NCBI GenBank assembly: GCA_017465405.1
Contig: JAFTWG010000015.1
Coordinates: 124,001-188,000 of the forward strand
Length of the DNA stretch: 64,000 nucleotides
DNA from: Alphaproteobacteria bacterium
GTDB lineage: Bacteria; Pseudomonadota; Alphaproteobacteria; RF32; CAG-239
Direction: 5' to 3'
Positions 19,100 to 27,807 of this stretch are shown in pieces (positions within the stretch are counted from its first letter, which is position 1; every line of letters starts with the position of its first letter). A model generated the notes under the pieces. The model had not been told where the DNA came from and made no database searches. It worked only from the letters and a program-made list of their open reading frames with translations. Both the position numbers and the translations under genes were made by a program.

Positions 19100-19128
19100 A
19101 ATTTATACAAAAAGACCTACAAAGTCAA
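19100..19128 (-). promoter_or_regulatory. Promoter of the 93-aa membrane protein gene
   Basis: TTGACT, a 17-base spacer, then TAAATT (or TATAAA with 15 bases). Confidence 0.55.
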
Positions 19129-19168
19129 GCCATATACTTTTGCATGCAGTTGCAAAATATTTTCTCTG

Positions 19169-19197
19169 TTGACAAAATATTTTTGTCATGTTTAACT
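19169..19197 (+). promoter_or_regulatory. Promoter of the helical-repeat gene
   Basis: TTGACA, a 17-base spacer, then TTAACT, 33 bases before the ATG at 19231. It is divergent from the 93-aa gene promoter. Confidence 0.6.
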
Positions 19198-19230
19198 CGT
19201 TATGAATATTAATTATTAATCAATACGTTT

Positions 19231-20076
19231 ATGAAAAACTTTAAAATTTCTCACGCTCCGTTCGTGAGATCGTCTGCGGAGGAGATAATTCTCATTCAAT
19301 CCGGCGATATGTTGGCGCAGAAGTTACATATACTATGGTACGGGTTTAACTCTAAAGAAGGGCAGCTTTTGTTAGCTCAAAGTGGTTCTGCCGAGTTAAT
19401 CCGTTTGCAAACAATGCTTTATGGTAACGTTTGGTCCCAAGAAGCAGCCGAATTTTTGTATATGCGACATTTGCTTGAACGTCCGTCTGATGAAGAAATT
19501 TTAATGGCAGAAACAGGGGTCAAATTGTGGTTGTATAATTCGCTTATGGGAGAACGTAAAAGCGAAGAATACTACGGAAAAATTCAAATGCAAGGTATGT
19601 CTTATGGCGTAAAACCATGTCAAACAGCTTCCGAAGATGAACAACTCCAATGGTTCAAAGAAGGCGACATTGAAAAAGTATGTTCTTATGTCGGCTCATG
19701 GAAAGGTAAAGCTGCCATTCTTTTCTTACAAACAGCTCCTATGGAAGTTATCATTAAGAACTTACGCTATCGCAAGCTAAAGTCAGAAGAGCAACAACTG
19801 GCCTTGATTGAAAGAGATGTATCCGACAACAGCAATGTTCTTTTGTGGTATTATTTTTCACAGAACTCTGCTTTCCTTGAAGCTCAAAAGAAAATTCAGG
19901 CTTACGACCAAAATCTTTGGCAACGTATGCTCATTGTCAATTATGGTTGGAGTAACGAGTTTGAAAAAAAATTCGGCAACCTAAAGAATTGGCAGGAAAA
20001 ACTGTCTTCTAATTTCTCAATTCTGGCACATTGCCCAATTGATGAAATTATGAACACCTTACACAAAATTGCTTAA
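19231..20076 (+). CDS. Helical-repeat protein, about six 27-30 residue units
   Basis: 281 residues, no known family. Repeats begin with a hydrophobic run and a Gly/Asp or Gly/Ser pair and end with an acidic or Gln cluster: EIILIQSGDMLAQ, QLLLAQSGSAELI, EILMAETGVKLWL, QLQWFKEGDIEKV, AILFLQTAPMEVI and QLALIERDVSDNS. This is compatible with a helical solenoid for protein binding. There is no signal peptide or membrane segment. It is a single-gene unit: own promoter, AT-rich leader without ribosome binding site, own terminator. Composition is less AT-rich than its neighbours. Confidence 0.55.
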   Translation: MKNFKISHAPFVRSSAEEIILIQSGDMLAQKLHILWYGFNSKEGQLLLAQSGSAELIRLQTMLYGNVWSQEAAEFLYMRHLLERPSDEEILMAETGVKLWLYNSLMGERKSEEYYGKIQMQGMSYGVKPCQTASEDEQLQWFKEGDIEKVCSYVGSWKGKAAILFLQTAPMEVIIKNLRYRKLKSEEQQLALIERDVSDNSNVLLWYYFSQNSAFLEAQKKIQAYDQNLWQRMLIVNYGWSNEFEKKFGNLKNWQEKLSSNFSILAHCPIDEIMNTLHKIA

Positions 20077-20093
20077 GAGCAATTTATGATACC

Positions 20094-20123
20094 AACCTTA
20101 CAGCTACGTCTGTAAGGTTTTTT
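20094..20123 (+). terminator. Terminator of the helical-repeat gene
   Basis: Perfect 10-bp stem AACCTTACAG/CTGTAAGGTT with T-run. It reaches the end of the convergent MazG-like gene. Confidence 0.9.
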
Positions 20124-20418
20124 ATTTGTTTTGTTTAGATTTCAATTCTTCCATACGAGAAGCAAAACGATGCAATTTGAAGTCTTTATGCTCTTCTACC
20201 ATTTTATGTATATTGTATATGGTTTTAATTTGAGCAAGAGTTATCTCTACATCTGCCAGTTCATCGGCTATATCTTCAATATTGCCTCTGTCGCGCAATT
20301 CTTTACATAGTTCTTTGGTAAGTTCGGACATTTCTTCGATAACCATAATTTTTTGCGATGTTTCGCCAAAAAATGCTATTGCATCGTTATATATTTTATT
20401 TTCTTGTTCTTTTTCCAT
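20122..20418 (-). CDS. MazG-like nucleotide pyrophosphohydrolase, small
   Basis: 98-residue all-alpha NTP-PPase. The MazG metal site is visible as EEMSELTKELCKELR followed by EDIADELADVEITLAQI (ExxEL, then DELxD). Small stand-alone forms of this kind occur in bacteria and phages and remove non-canonical nucleoside triphosphates. Its start lies 9 bases after the upstream Nudix gene, so the two nucleotide-cleaning enzymes form one transcript. Confidence 0.85.
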   Translation of the reverse strand: MEKEQENKIYNDAIAFFGETSQKIMVIEEMSELTKELCKELRDRGNIEDIADELADVEITLAQIKTIYNIHKMVEEHKDFKLHRFASRMEELKSKQNK

Positions 20419-20427
20419 TGCTATTCC

Positions 20428-20913
20428 CTACTCTTCTTTTATATGTTTTTGTGCTTCTGTAATTTTTGCTTTATAGTGCATTAAGGCCTCGAAATTCTTC
20501 GGAGTCCAGTTAACGTTTTTGTCTTCTAAATCAATCCATTTGAGCTCTTTTTGTTTGAGTGGTTCAACAACTTTAAGCAAAGACAAATCGGTAGGCACAC
20601 AGATAAACCAGTGTAGTTTATATTTATTGTTTCGAGTAGAACCCAATTTTTTTACAACATCAACATTTAGATTTGTTTCTTCTTTAATTTCACGATGCAC
20701 AGCGGCATTTAGAGTTTCTCCCGGCTCAACTTTTCCTCCGGGAACGACATATTGCGTATCATCGGTACTGATTAATTTATTTTTTTGAGCTGTTTGGGCT
20801 AATATTTTATTTTGATTTATGATTACGGCACAAACAACATCTTGATTATTTCCCTTCAATCGATTGAAAATTTCCCAATAAAAAAAATCTTTTAGTTTTT
20901 GAAATAAATTCAT
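20428..20913 (-). CDS. Nudix hydrolase
   Basis: 161 residues from the ATG at 20913; TTGGAG sits 6 bases upstream, and the TTG at 20925 is part of that site. The Nudix box is complete: GGKVEPGETLNAAV followed by HREIKEETNLNV (G-x5-E-x7-REUxEE). The N-terminal 20 residues are amphipathic. Its position just upstream of a MazG-like gene suggests shared house-cleaning of nucleotides. The substrate is unknown. Confidence 0.9.
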   Translation of the reverse strand: MNLFQKLKDFFYWEIFNRLKGNNQDVVCAVIINQNKILAQTAQKNKLISTDDTQYVVPGGKVEPGETLNAAVHREIKEETNLNVDVVKKLGSTRNNKYKLHWFICVPTDLSLLKVVEPLKQKELKWIDLEDKNVNWTPKNFEALMHYKAKITEAQKHIKEE

Positions 20914-20947
20914 AAATATCTCCAATATTTGTATTTAAAATATAAGT

Positions 20948-20968
20948 AAGGAGGACTGTGTCCTCCTT
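20948..20968 (-). terminator. Terminator of the SPFH gene
   Basis: AAGGAGGA/TCCTCCTT stem just past the SPFH stop, followed on the minus strand by ACTTATATTTT. Confidence 0.7.
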
Positions 20969-20974
20969 ATCTGT

Positions 20975-21862
20975 TTATTTTTTTGCAGTAATATCTAAAA
21001 ATGGTACCGGTCCTGTACTGTAAAGATTTTGCGGTAATTGACCATTCCATTTTTCAGCTTTTGTTAACTCAACTAAATTAGCATTTTGTGATAAAGCTTT
21101 AGATTTTTCGCGAATTGCTTCTGCTTCAGCCAAACCCATTTGACGGATAGCATCAGCCTTTGCTTTTGACTCTACTTCAATGGCATAAGCATCAGCATCT
21201 GATTGGGCTTTCTTTGAATCTGATTCTGCTCTTGCCTTAATCACTCTTTGTTTTCCTTCTTCTTCAACACGAACAGTTTCATTTTGTGATTTTATGGCTT
21301 CTTGGGTAGCAATTTGTTTTGCTTCAATAGCAGCTTCAAAAGCACTTGAAAAAGCAATATCTTCAATAGAAACACTTTGAATAACTACATGTGAACCTTC
21401 TAGTGCCTTCGATAATTTTTGTTTAATTTCTTCGGTTACAACTTCACGATTATTAATAAACTTATCAGCCTCCACCTTACCTACAACATCTTTTACCGCA
21501 CTCATCAATGCCGGCTCAATCAAAGTACTGCCATAATTCAAACCGATACGTTGGTACAAAATATGTGCATTTGCAGGGTCAACAAAATAGTTCACAGTGA
21601 TGAACATCGTTGTTTGTTGAATGTCTTTAGTATAAGTTTCAAGTCTGGTCGTTTTCTTCTGCAATCTGGTGTCCATTGTAACAATATTGGTACTAATCGG
21701 ATTGTAAAAATACAGGCCTTCCGGTAAAGAATCTGAAACAACTTTACCCCAAACCAACTTAATTCCTCTATGACCGGCATTTACCTGTTCAAATCCCATA
21801 AAAGATATGGAAACTAACAACAACATAATAAAAATGCCGATAATGATATGACGTCTATTCAT
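20975..21862 (-). CDS. SPFH/prohibitin-family membrane protein
   Basis: 295 residues with an N-terminal membrane anchor (residues 5-24), then an SPFH/band-7 domain starting GFEQVNAGHRGIKLVWGKVV. A long charged coiled-coil segment (about 175-260) rich in Ala, Glu and Lys follows (AKAESDS-type repeats). This is the prohibitin layout, with the bulk predicted periplasmic. In bacteria such proteins scaffold membrane proteases or microdomains. It begins 5 bases after a 62-aa membrane protein gene, so the pair is an operon. It is not a linked hflK/hflC pair. Confidence 0.88.
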   Translation of the reverse strand: MNRRHIIIGIFIMLLLVSISFMGFEQVNAGHRGIKLVWGKVVSDSLPEGLYFYNPISTNIVTMDTRLQKKTTRLETYTKDIQQTTMFITVNYFVDPANAHILYQRIGLNYGSTLIEPALMSAVKDVVGKVEADKFINNREVVTEEIKQKLSKALEGSHVVIQSVSIEDIAFSSAFEAAIEAKQIATQEAIKSQNETVRVEEEGKQRVIKARAESDSKKAQSDADAYAIEVESKAKADAIRQMGLAEAEAIREKSKALSQNANLVELTKAEKWNGQLPQNLYSTGPVPFLDITAKK

Positions 21863-21867
21863 AATTT

Positions 21868-22056
21868 TTATTCTCCCTTTATTATTTCTTTTAAAAACTT
21901 GCGTCCCTGTGACGTTATGACTAATACCGGAAAAAATATTAATCCTAATACACTACGTTTATTTTTTACAATATCTTTATTCATCAAGTTGATGATTAAA
22001 AACAACAATCCTAAAACATAAAAGATTACGATAAATCTTAAAATTATAATCCCCAT
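21868..22056 (-). CDS. 62-residue membrane protein upstream of the SPFH gene
   Basis: Two hydrophobic segments (about 1-22 and 36-50) separated by MNKDIVKNKRS, with a basic tail. The start is set at the ATG at 22056 because GGAGGA lies 6 bases upstream; the TTG at 22068 falls inside that site. Tightly linked to the SPFH gene, it may be a partner protein. No family recognised. Confidence 0.65.
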   Translation of the reverse strand: MGIIILRFIVIFYVLGLLFLIINLMNKDIVKNKRSVLGLIFFPVLVITSQGRKFLKEIIKGE

Positions 22057-22118
22057 TAATTCCTCCAAACAACAAGTTTAGGGTATTTTAGCATATTAAA
22101 AACTCAAAACAAGCAATT

Positions 22119-24452
22119 TTAGAGTTTAAAATAAACTTTTAACATATTCTTATTTTCAATTCGTTGATATTGCACATCATCCGCAAGTTTTTTTATCAAC
22201 AATATCCCTAATCCGCCAACTTCTCTATCTTTTATATCCACACTTATATCCGGCATTTTTTGTTCAAGCGGATTAAATTTTTTGCCGGTATCAATAAACG
22301 AAATACAATAGAATTTATTTTCCTTTTGAGCTGTAATCGATATTTTTTTATTTTTCAAATTATCATACGCATATTGAACGATATTAGAAAAAATCTCTTC
22401 CGCAGATGTAACTACTTTAAATTGATTTTTCTCAACTATTTGATGTTTCCGCATATTGTTTTTCAGAAAATCTACAATTTTTTTAATATTGTTTAAATCA
22501 GCAGCAACTGTTAAATTTTCAATATTTTCACCCTTATATACAAACTCAAGCATTGTTATATCATCTGACTGTGCGGTATTTTGAGCAAATTTATTTATGC
22601 TTTTTAAAATTGTATTTAAATTTTCTCTCGGATTAATTTTATTTTTTTGTAACACCTTAAATAAACGTTTTTCTCCGAAAAATTTTGAAGATAAATTTTC
22701 AGCTTCAGTAACTCCGTCCGTATATAAAAGGATGCGATTGTCAGATAATATATTGAATTTATCACTAACGAATTTTATATTTTTTCTGATACCTAAAACA
22801 ATATTTTTATGAGTTGATAAAGAGCTATATTCAAAACCATCAAATAATAATGGCGGTATATGACCGGCATTTACGCACCGAACTTCCCCTTTAGATAAAT
22901 TTATAACAGCCATAAATACGGTTACAAACATACAACTGTCATTTCCTTCGCAAAGTTCATTATTTGCTTTATAAAAAACATCTGCAATATCAATTTTACT
23001 TTTAGCTATATTTTTTATAAGTGTTTGAGCTTTCATCATATATAATGCAGCAGGAATACCTTTTCCGGAAACATCGGCAATGACAATGGCAAAATTATTG
23101 TCATCTATATAGAAGAAGTCATAAAAGTCGCCCCCTACTTGTTTTGCCGGTTTCATTAACGCATAAATATCAAAAATATTATTTTGCGGAAAATCAACCG
23201 ACAACGCAGAATTTTGAATATTTCTTGCAATTTCAAGTTCACTAGCATTTTTTTGTGTTTCTGCAGCATTTTGTTTTTCTTTTTCGATGTGTTTTAGTAA
23301 ATTTTTGCGCATATCTGCCAATGCTTTAGAAATTATTTTTACATCTTTTGAAGATGGTTCTTCTCCAAATACTTGTGAAAAATTACCGCTGCCATATAAA
23401 GAAGCAATCATTCCTAATGCCGATAACTGAGTGGTAGAATGTTTACATATTTTGTTAATAATCAACAATAACAATATAATTGATATAAACAAAGCAACAA
23501 AGACAATATATTTAAAATGATGAAGCGGTTTTAGAAATTCGTTTTGTTGATATATTAAACAAAAGCTCCAACCGATAGACTTTATCGGAGCATAAAAAAC
23601 TACGATCTTCTCGTCAAAAACAGTTGACGATGATATTTCTTTTTGGCCTGTTTTTCCCGCTTTCAGCTCATTACCGATATAATCAAGTTCCGGTAAATTT
23701 ATTTTTTTAGCTAAATCAAATATTGTCGTTTTTAATGCAATATCTGGATTAGGATGAGTTACATATAGCCCTAAACGAGATAAAAGCAGTAATTTTCCGG
23801 TTTCGTAAAAAGAAAAACCATTAACACTGTCTCGGATATTTGATAAATTAACAGTTATGGCAACCAAACCGTTAAAAACCTTACTGTCCCTAAATTTGAA
23901 AGGGATTAAAGCGGTAATAACCGTTTGGTCGGTATTTTTATCTCCATAAGGTTCCGACCAAAATATTTTTTCTTCTTTCGGAACTTCCGTAAACCAAGGA
24001 AATTTATCATAAAAATCACCGATTTCTTCTGATTTAAAATCAATTTCTCCGTTTTTTTGCACAAAACTCTTATATAAAATACCGTTCGTCACATTTTCAT
24101 CAGGAAATACATATATCCACGCATTAGAAATTTTCAGATGTGTGGTTGTCAGTGCTGAATCTAATAAGGCTTGAAAATAGATGGCTTTATCTTTTTTTGC
24201 TTGAACAAGAGTGTTTTTAGTATTTAAAATTATTTGTTCCGTACCTTCAATTAAATTATTAAAATCAAAAACATAAGATTCGACAGTTTTTTGAGCTACA
24301 TCTTCAATTTGTGATTTTATAATCGGTTCTGATTTTTCAGATATAAAAAAAACAAGCCCTAAAAACACCAAACCGACACATGTCAAAATACTGACACTCA
24401 GTTTAAAATTTAAGGACTGTTCATTCAGCCACGATTTCAGGCTCTTTATCAT
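22119..24452 (-). CDS. Sensor with dCache, SpoIIE/PP2C phosphatase and HATPase domains
   Basis: 777 residues. A membrane helix at about 18-40, a periplasmic dCache-like sensor to about 315 (WIYVFPDENVTNG, WFTEVPKEEKIFWSEPY), a second helix at about 317-337 and a HAMP/coiled linker are followed by a SpoIIE-type PP2C phosphatase (KPAKQVGGDFYDFF, IADVSGKGIPAALYMM). A C-terminal RsbW-type ATPase has N-box EEIFSNIVQYAYDN, DTGKKFNP and GGLGILLIKKLAD. It thus carries both the phosphatase and the opposing anti-sigma-type kinase of a partner switch. The ATG overlaps the stop of the STAS gene, its likely substrate. The cognate sigma factor is not in this window. Confidence 0.88.
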   Translation of the reverse strand: MIKSLKSWLNEQSLNFKLSVSILTCVGLVFLGLVFFISEKSEPIIKSQIEDVAQKTVESYVFDFNNLIEGTEQIILNTKNTLVQAKKDKAIYFQALLDSALTTTHLKISNAWIYVFPDENVTNGILYKSFVQKNGEIDFKSEEIGDFYDKFPWFTEVPKEEKIFWSEPYGDKNTDQTVITALIPFKFRDSKVFNGLVAITVNLSNIRDSVNGFSFYETGKLLLLSRLGLYVTHPNPDIALKTTIFDLAKKINLPELDYIGNELKAGKTGQKEISSSTVFDEKIVVFYAPIKSIGWSFCLIYQQNEFLKPLHHFKYIVFVALFISIILLLLIINKICKHSTTQLSALGMIASLYGSGNFSQVFGEEPSSKDVKIISKALADMRKNLLKHIEKEKQNAAETQKNASELEIARNIQNSALSVDFPQNNIFDIYALMKPAKQVGGDFYDFFYIDDNNFAIVIADVSGKGIPAALYMMKAQTLIKNIAKSKIDIADVFYKANNELCEGNDSCMFVTVFMAVINLSKGEVRCVNAGHIPPLLFDGFEYSSLSTHKNIVLGIRKNIKFVSDKFNILSDNRILLYTDGVTEAENLSSKFFGEKRLFKVLQKNKINPRENLNTILKSINKFAQNTAQSDDITMLEFVYKGENIENLTVAADLNNIKKIVDFLKNNMRKHQIVEKNQFKVVTSAEEIFSNIVQYAYDNLKNKKISITAQKENKFYCISFIDTGKKFNPLEQKMPDISVDIKDREVGGLGILLIKKLADDVQYQRIENKNMLKVYFKL

Positions 24453-24760
24453 TATTTTGTTTCTAACATACTTTCAAAACCGGTACATTCAAAAATAGAA
24501 CGGATATCGTCTGAAACATTAATTAATTTCATTGTTCCGTTTTGCAAATCTATAAATTTTTGAAAAATCAAAAAAGCCCGAAGTCCTGCAGAAAAAACAT
24601 ATTCTACGTTTTGCATATCAAATATTAAAGTCGTAACTTTATCTAAATTAATACTATCCACCAATTTGGGAGATGTGTTCGGATCAAGCCAACCGGATAA
24701 TTTGCAAGTAAGTATTCCGTTATCTTTTATTTGTTCAATTTTAAGTTCTTTTGTTTCCAT
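24452..24760 (-). CDS. STAS-domain anti-anti-sigma factor-like protein
   Basis: 102 residues from the ATG at 24760, with TGAGGA upstream; the TTG at 24775 is part of that site. It has a typical SpoIIAA/RsbV fold: LTCKLSGWLD, TTLIFDMQNVEYV and FSAGLRAFLIFQK, the last holding the Ser expected to be phosphorylated. Its stop overlaps the start of the SpoIIE/HATPase sensor gene, which would reverse that phosphorylation. The pair looks like a complete sensor plus antagonist module. Confidence 0.9.
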   Translation of the reverse strand: METKELKIEQIKDNGILTCKLSGWLDPNTSPKLVDSINLDKVTTLIFDMQNVEYVFSAGLRAFLIFQKFIDLQNGTMKLINVSDDIRSIFECTGFESMLETK

Positions 24761-24885
24761 AAAATATTTCCTCAATAAATTTTTTTATTATCGTATATAA
24801 AGCAATGATTATTGTCAAGAAAACCGTTGCAAATATTATACTCTTTATGTTATTGTAGTTATGGTATAAATTTAAGAGAAACAAT

Positions 24886-25764
24886 ATGCAAAAATTTTCA
24901 TTACATACTCATACAATAGGTTTTGACGGACGCAATACCGAAGCGGAAATGCTGGCAAGAGCTGAAGAATTGGGATGGTCTCATATAGGTTTTTCCAATC
25001 ATTTTATTGTTCATAGAGCAATTAAAGAAGCTCCGATGTACCAATATGCGGTTAAGGGAAATTATCATAATATATACTCTTCATCTTTTGATGAAGTAAT
25101 TGCAAAGTTTGAAGAGCACTATAAAAAAATAGATGAGCTTAAAAAAGAGAGTGATATTAAAATATTAAAAGGTATGGAGGTTGATTTTTTTGCATATCCG
25201 GAATGGCGTGAAAATTTTGAAAAAGCAAGAGCTCATCTCAAACCGGATTATCTTATCGGAGCAGCACATTTTATTGAGCATAATAATACACTCTATAATT
25301 CTCACGATTTAAAGGCATCTTCTAAAGCGGAACAAAATCAACTTTTGTATCGTTATTGGCAAAATGAACGTGCTGCAGCACAATCGGGACTATTTACGTT
25401 TATGGCGCATTTAGACTTGATGAAAAAAGTCGGGCTGGGAATTGAGCCAGAGTGGGCAGAAGAAGAAAGAAAAACCATAGCAACAATTAAAAATGTTGGC
25501 GTGCTTGTTGAGTTAAATACAAGCTATTTTAAATTTGGTAACGAGCCCTATCCCGGTCAACGTATTATGAAAATGTTGGCACAAGAAAATATTCCCGTAT
25601 TGATCAGTGATGATGCTCATGCAGCTTCTCAATTAGGCGGTAACTTTGCCATAGCAAAAGAAATGGCAAAAAACTGCGGAATAACTCGTTTTGCGGAAAT
25701 AGCCGAGAGCAAAGAGAATAATAATATCCGTATTCCTATAAATATGTTATCAAAAAACCGATAG
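24886..25764 (+). CDS. PHP-domain phosphatase, histidinol-phosphatase type
   Basis: 292 residues. PHP metal motifs: FSLHTHTIGFDGR at the N-terminus, GFSNHF, GMEVDFFAYPEW, GAAHFIEH, MAHLDLMKK and the late ISDDAHAASQLGG. It is closest to HisK-type histidinol-phosphate phosphatases (HisJ family), though no his gene is nearby and the true substrate may differ. AAGAG precedes the ATG. It is divergent from the STAS-sensor pair. Confidence 0.85.
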   Translation: MQKFSLHTHTIGFDGRNTEAEMLARAEELGWSHIGFSNHFIVHRAIKEAPMYQYAVKGNYHNIYSSSFDEVIAKFEEHYKKIDELKKESDIKILKGMEVDFFAYPEWRENFEKARAHLKPDYLIGAAHFIEHNNTLYNSHDLKASSKAEQNQLLYRYWQNERAAAQSGLFTFMAHLDLMKKVGLGIEPEWAEEERKTIATIKNVGVLVELNTSYFKFGNEPYPGQRIMKMLAQENIPVLISDDAHAASQLGGNFAIAKEMAKNCGITRFAEIAESKENNNIRIPINMLSKNR

Positions 25765-25773
25765 TTTAATCTG

Positions 25774-25802
25774 TTGACAGAAGCACTATTTTTGTATATA
25801 GT
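25774..25802 (+). promoter_or_regulatory. Promoter of the five-gene SGHYxP/radical SAM operon
   Basis: TTGACA, a 17-base spacer, then TATAGT, 26 bases before the ATG at 25829. Confidence 0.7.
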
Positions 25803-25828
25803 GGCACATATCAGCAATAGAGGATTTT

Positions 25829-26791
25829 ATGCTACTCAAGGATATTGTTTCCGTCGGTGAAGATGTTTCCTATAGAGATGTTTTATCTGACGATTTTTTC
25901 TCAAATTATCCCTACACCAGAGATAATGGTGAGTTTTTGAGCTCTCTAAAAAAATATCACAAGATTGATAAATTAGATGCTTCCTCTCTATTTGAGAGGA
26001 TTGTTGCTTTGTCAGAGATGAGGAAAACCTTATTATGCGATGATTTATATTCTAAAAACATTGCCTTGAATATAGATAGAAAATTAAACCAATTAAAATT
26101 TCTGAAAAAAATGTTTGATGAAGGTGTACTTCGTGACAAAAAAGAGCTTTACAATCCTGAAATTGAAGCCTTATTTAAATCTAAAGATATGTTAGACCTA
26201 AAAAATGATTTAATTTTCGATTTTGGAAATAATGTATTGTTAGGAAAGTATGTTTTGGAGGCAATAGACCCTGCTCACAGATTCACAACCGTACGTTATA
26301 TAGAGCCATGGCAAAACCAGTCTCAAAAAGTGCCCTTTTTTCTTTATCTGGAAGAACATTGTAAATATGATTTAATTCCACAAATTGAATATTTTTCCGA
26401 TGAAAAATTGGCAGAAAGTAAAATTACTATAAAAAACGGAAAATTATATACTGCAAACGGTGAATTATTGACAACCGATGATCGTGAATTTTTATTTGTA
26501 CTAGGAAAAGATAATAATTTTTATGGTTGTTATAGTCAAAAAGGAGTTAAACACACCTCCCTTTCTTTGGGAGATAGTATAAAATGTGGAGGAGCAATCA
26601 CTGCCAAAGAAGGAGAAATAACCTCAATTAATTTAGATAGCGGACATTATTTTCCATCGTTGGTTCACTTAAACAAATTTGTTTATTATTTGAAGCAAGC
26701 AAATGTCAATCTTCCTGATGAAACTCCGGTTAATTATCATGAAAACTACGTACGAAAATGTATAACACTAAAGAAAGGATTAGAACGATAA
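25829..26791 (+). CDS. Protein with C-terminal SGHYxP domain
   Basis: 320 residues with AGAGGA before the ATG. The N-terminal 150 residues are helical and charged and not recognised. The C-terminal part (about 225-310) has FLFVLGKDNNFYGCY, then KHTSLSLGDSIKCGGAIT, then SINLDSGHYFPSLVHL. The order 'H-S-S/T-L...GG-A...G...SGHYxP' is, as far as I recall, that of a small domain shared by plant IQM calmodulin-binding proteins and some bacterial, including effector, proteins; its activity is not known to me. It is first in a five-gene operon, and its TAA shares a base with the ATG of the radical SAM gene. Confidence 0.6.
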   Translation: MLLKDIVSVGEDVSYRDVLSDDFFSNYPYTRDNGEFLSSLKKYHKIDKLDASSLFERIVALSEMRKTLLCDDLYSKNIALNIDRKLNQLKFLKKMFDEGVLRDKKELYNPEIEALFKSKDMLDLKNDLIFDFGNNVLLGKYVLEAIDPAHRFTTVRYIEPWQNQSQKVPFFLYLEEHCKYDLIPQIEYFSDEKLAESKITIKNGKLYTANGELLTTDDREFLFVLGKDNNFYGCYSQKGVKHTSLSLGDSIKCGGAITAKEGEITSINLDSGHYFPSLVHLNKFVYYLKQANVNLPDETPVNYHENYVRKCITLKKGLER

Positions 26792-27807
26792 TGTTAGTTG
26801 AAAGGCATGCTTCTTGGGTAGCATTAAATAACGTCGTCGGATGTCCTAATAATTGTATATATTGCTTTTTGAATGAAAAAAAATCTTGTGCGCCTTTACA
26901 AGTTACAGATGCCAAAAGTGCTGTTGAAACTCTTTTAAAATCAGAATATTATAACAAAGATGATGCAATTTGCATTATGCCGAATACCGATATTTTTGCA
27001 ACCCCCTCAAATATTAAGCAATTTTTTTTAGTATGTAGCGAATTAAAAAAAAGAAATATAAAAAATTTGATAACAATTATTACCAAAAGAGAAATAAACG
27101 TTAAAAATGCTCAAATAATTGCGGCATTTCGACAATATTTAAACATTTGCGTATATGTAAGTTATTCCGGCTTAGAACCTGATTTTGAAAAGGGAATCAG
27201 AAAAAATAATGAAGTAGAAGCAATAACGTCTATGAAAAATTTAAAATCATATAATATTCCGTGTATTCATTATTGGCGACCGCTACTTCCACAAAATTCA
27301 GATGAAAAAACATTGCAACAAGTATTTGATATTGTTAAACGTTATTGTATTGCTTCTTGTATGACAGGGTTAAAATTATATAAAAATATGAGTTGTCAGT
27401 CATATTGGCCTGAAGCTCAAAAAGCATTTGACAGCGGCATTAATCCTGAGTGCTTTGTTCCCAAAGGTTCTTTTGATAAAATTGTAAATCTGGCAACAAA
27501 AAATAACTATCATGTTTACGTTGATAATGTTTGTCTAATGGCAGAAATTATGAATAAGCCCTGCTCATATGGTATATATAAAACATATCGTTGCGAAAAA
27601 TATAATATATGCAGTAAAAAACAAAGACAGATTTGTGGAGAATTTTATGGTTTTAAAAAACCTCAAAACATCGAAATAACCGAAGAAAAATCGTTAAATG
27701 ATATAATTAATATTGCTAAAATTCAAAAAGCACATATTAGTGGAAATAATAAAAATTCAACATATTGGCAAAGTTCATTTACAAATAAGGAATGGCTGGA
27801 ATTATGA
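26791..27807 (+). CDS. Radical SAM protein, SPL-like
   Basis: 338 residues from the ATG at 26791, which overlaps the previous stop (TAATG); AAAGGA lies upstream. An ATG at 26758 would run 33 bases into the preceding gene. The Fe-S motif C-x3-C-x2-C is clear in GCPNNCIYCF at about residues 18-27. Further cysteines near the C-terminus (YRCEKYNICSKKQRQIC) could hold a second cluster, as in SPASM-type enzymes. MPNTDIF and TIITKRE fit the spore-photoproduct-lyase-like superfamily. The substrate is unknown. Confidence 0.8.
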   Translation: MLVERHASWVALNNVVGCPNNCIYCFLNEKKSCAPLQVTDAKSAVETLLKSEYYNKDDAICIMPNTDIFATPSNIKQFFLVCSELKKRNIKNLITIITKREINVKNAQIIAAFRQYLNICVYVSYSGLEPDFEKGIRKNNEVEAITSMKNLKSYNIPCIHYWRPLLPQNSDEKTLQQVFDIVKRYCIASCMTGLKLYKNMSCQSYWPEAQKAFDSGINPECFVPKGSFDKIVNLATKNNYHVYVDNVCLMAEIMNKPCSYGIYKTYRCEKYNICSKKQRQICGEFYGFKKPQNIEITEEKSLNDIINIAKIQKAHISGNNKNSTYWQSSFTNKEWLEL

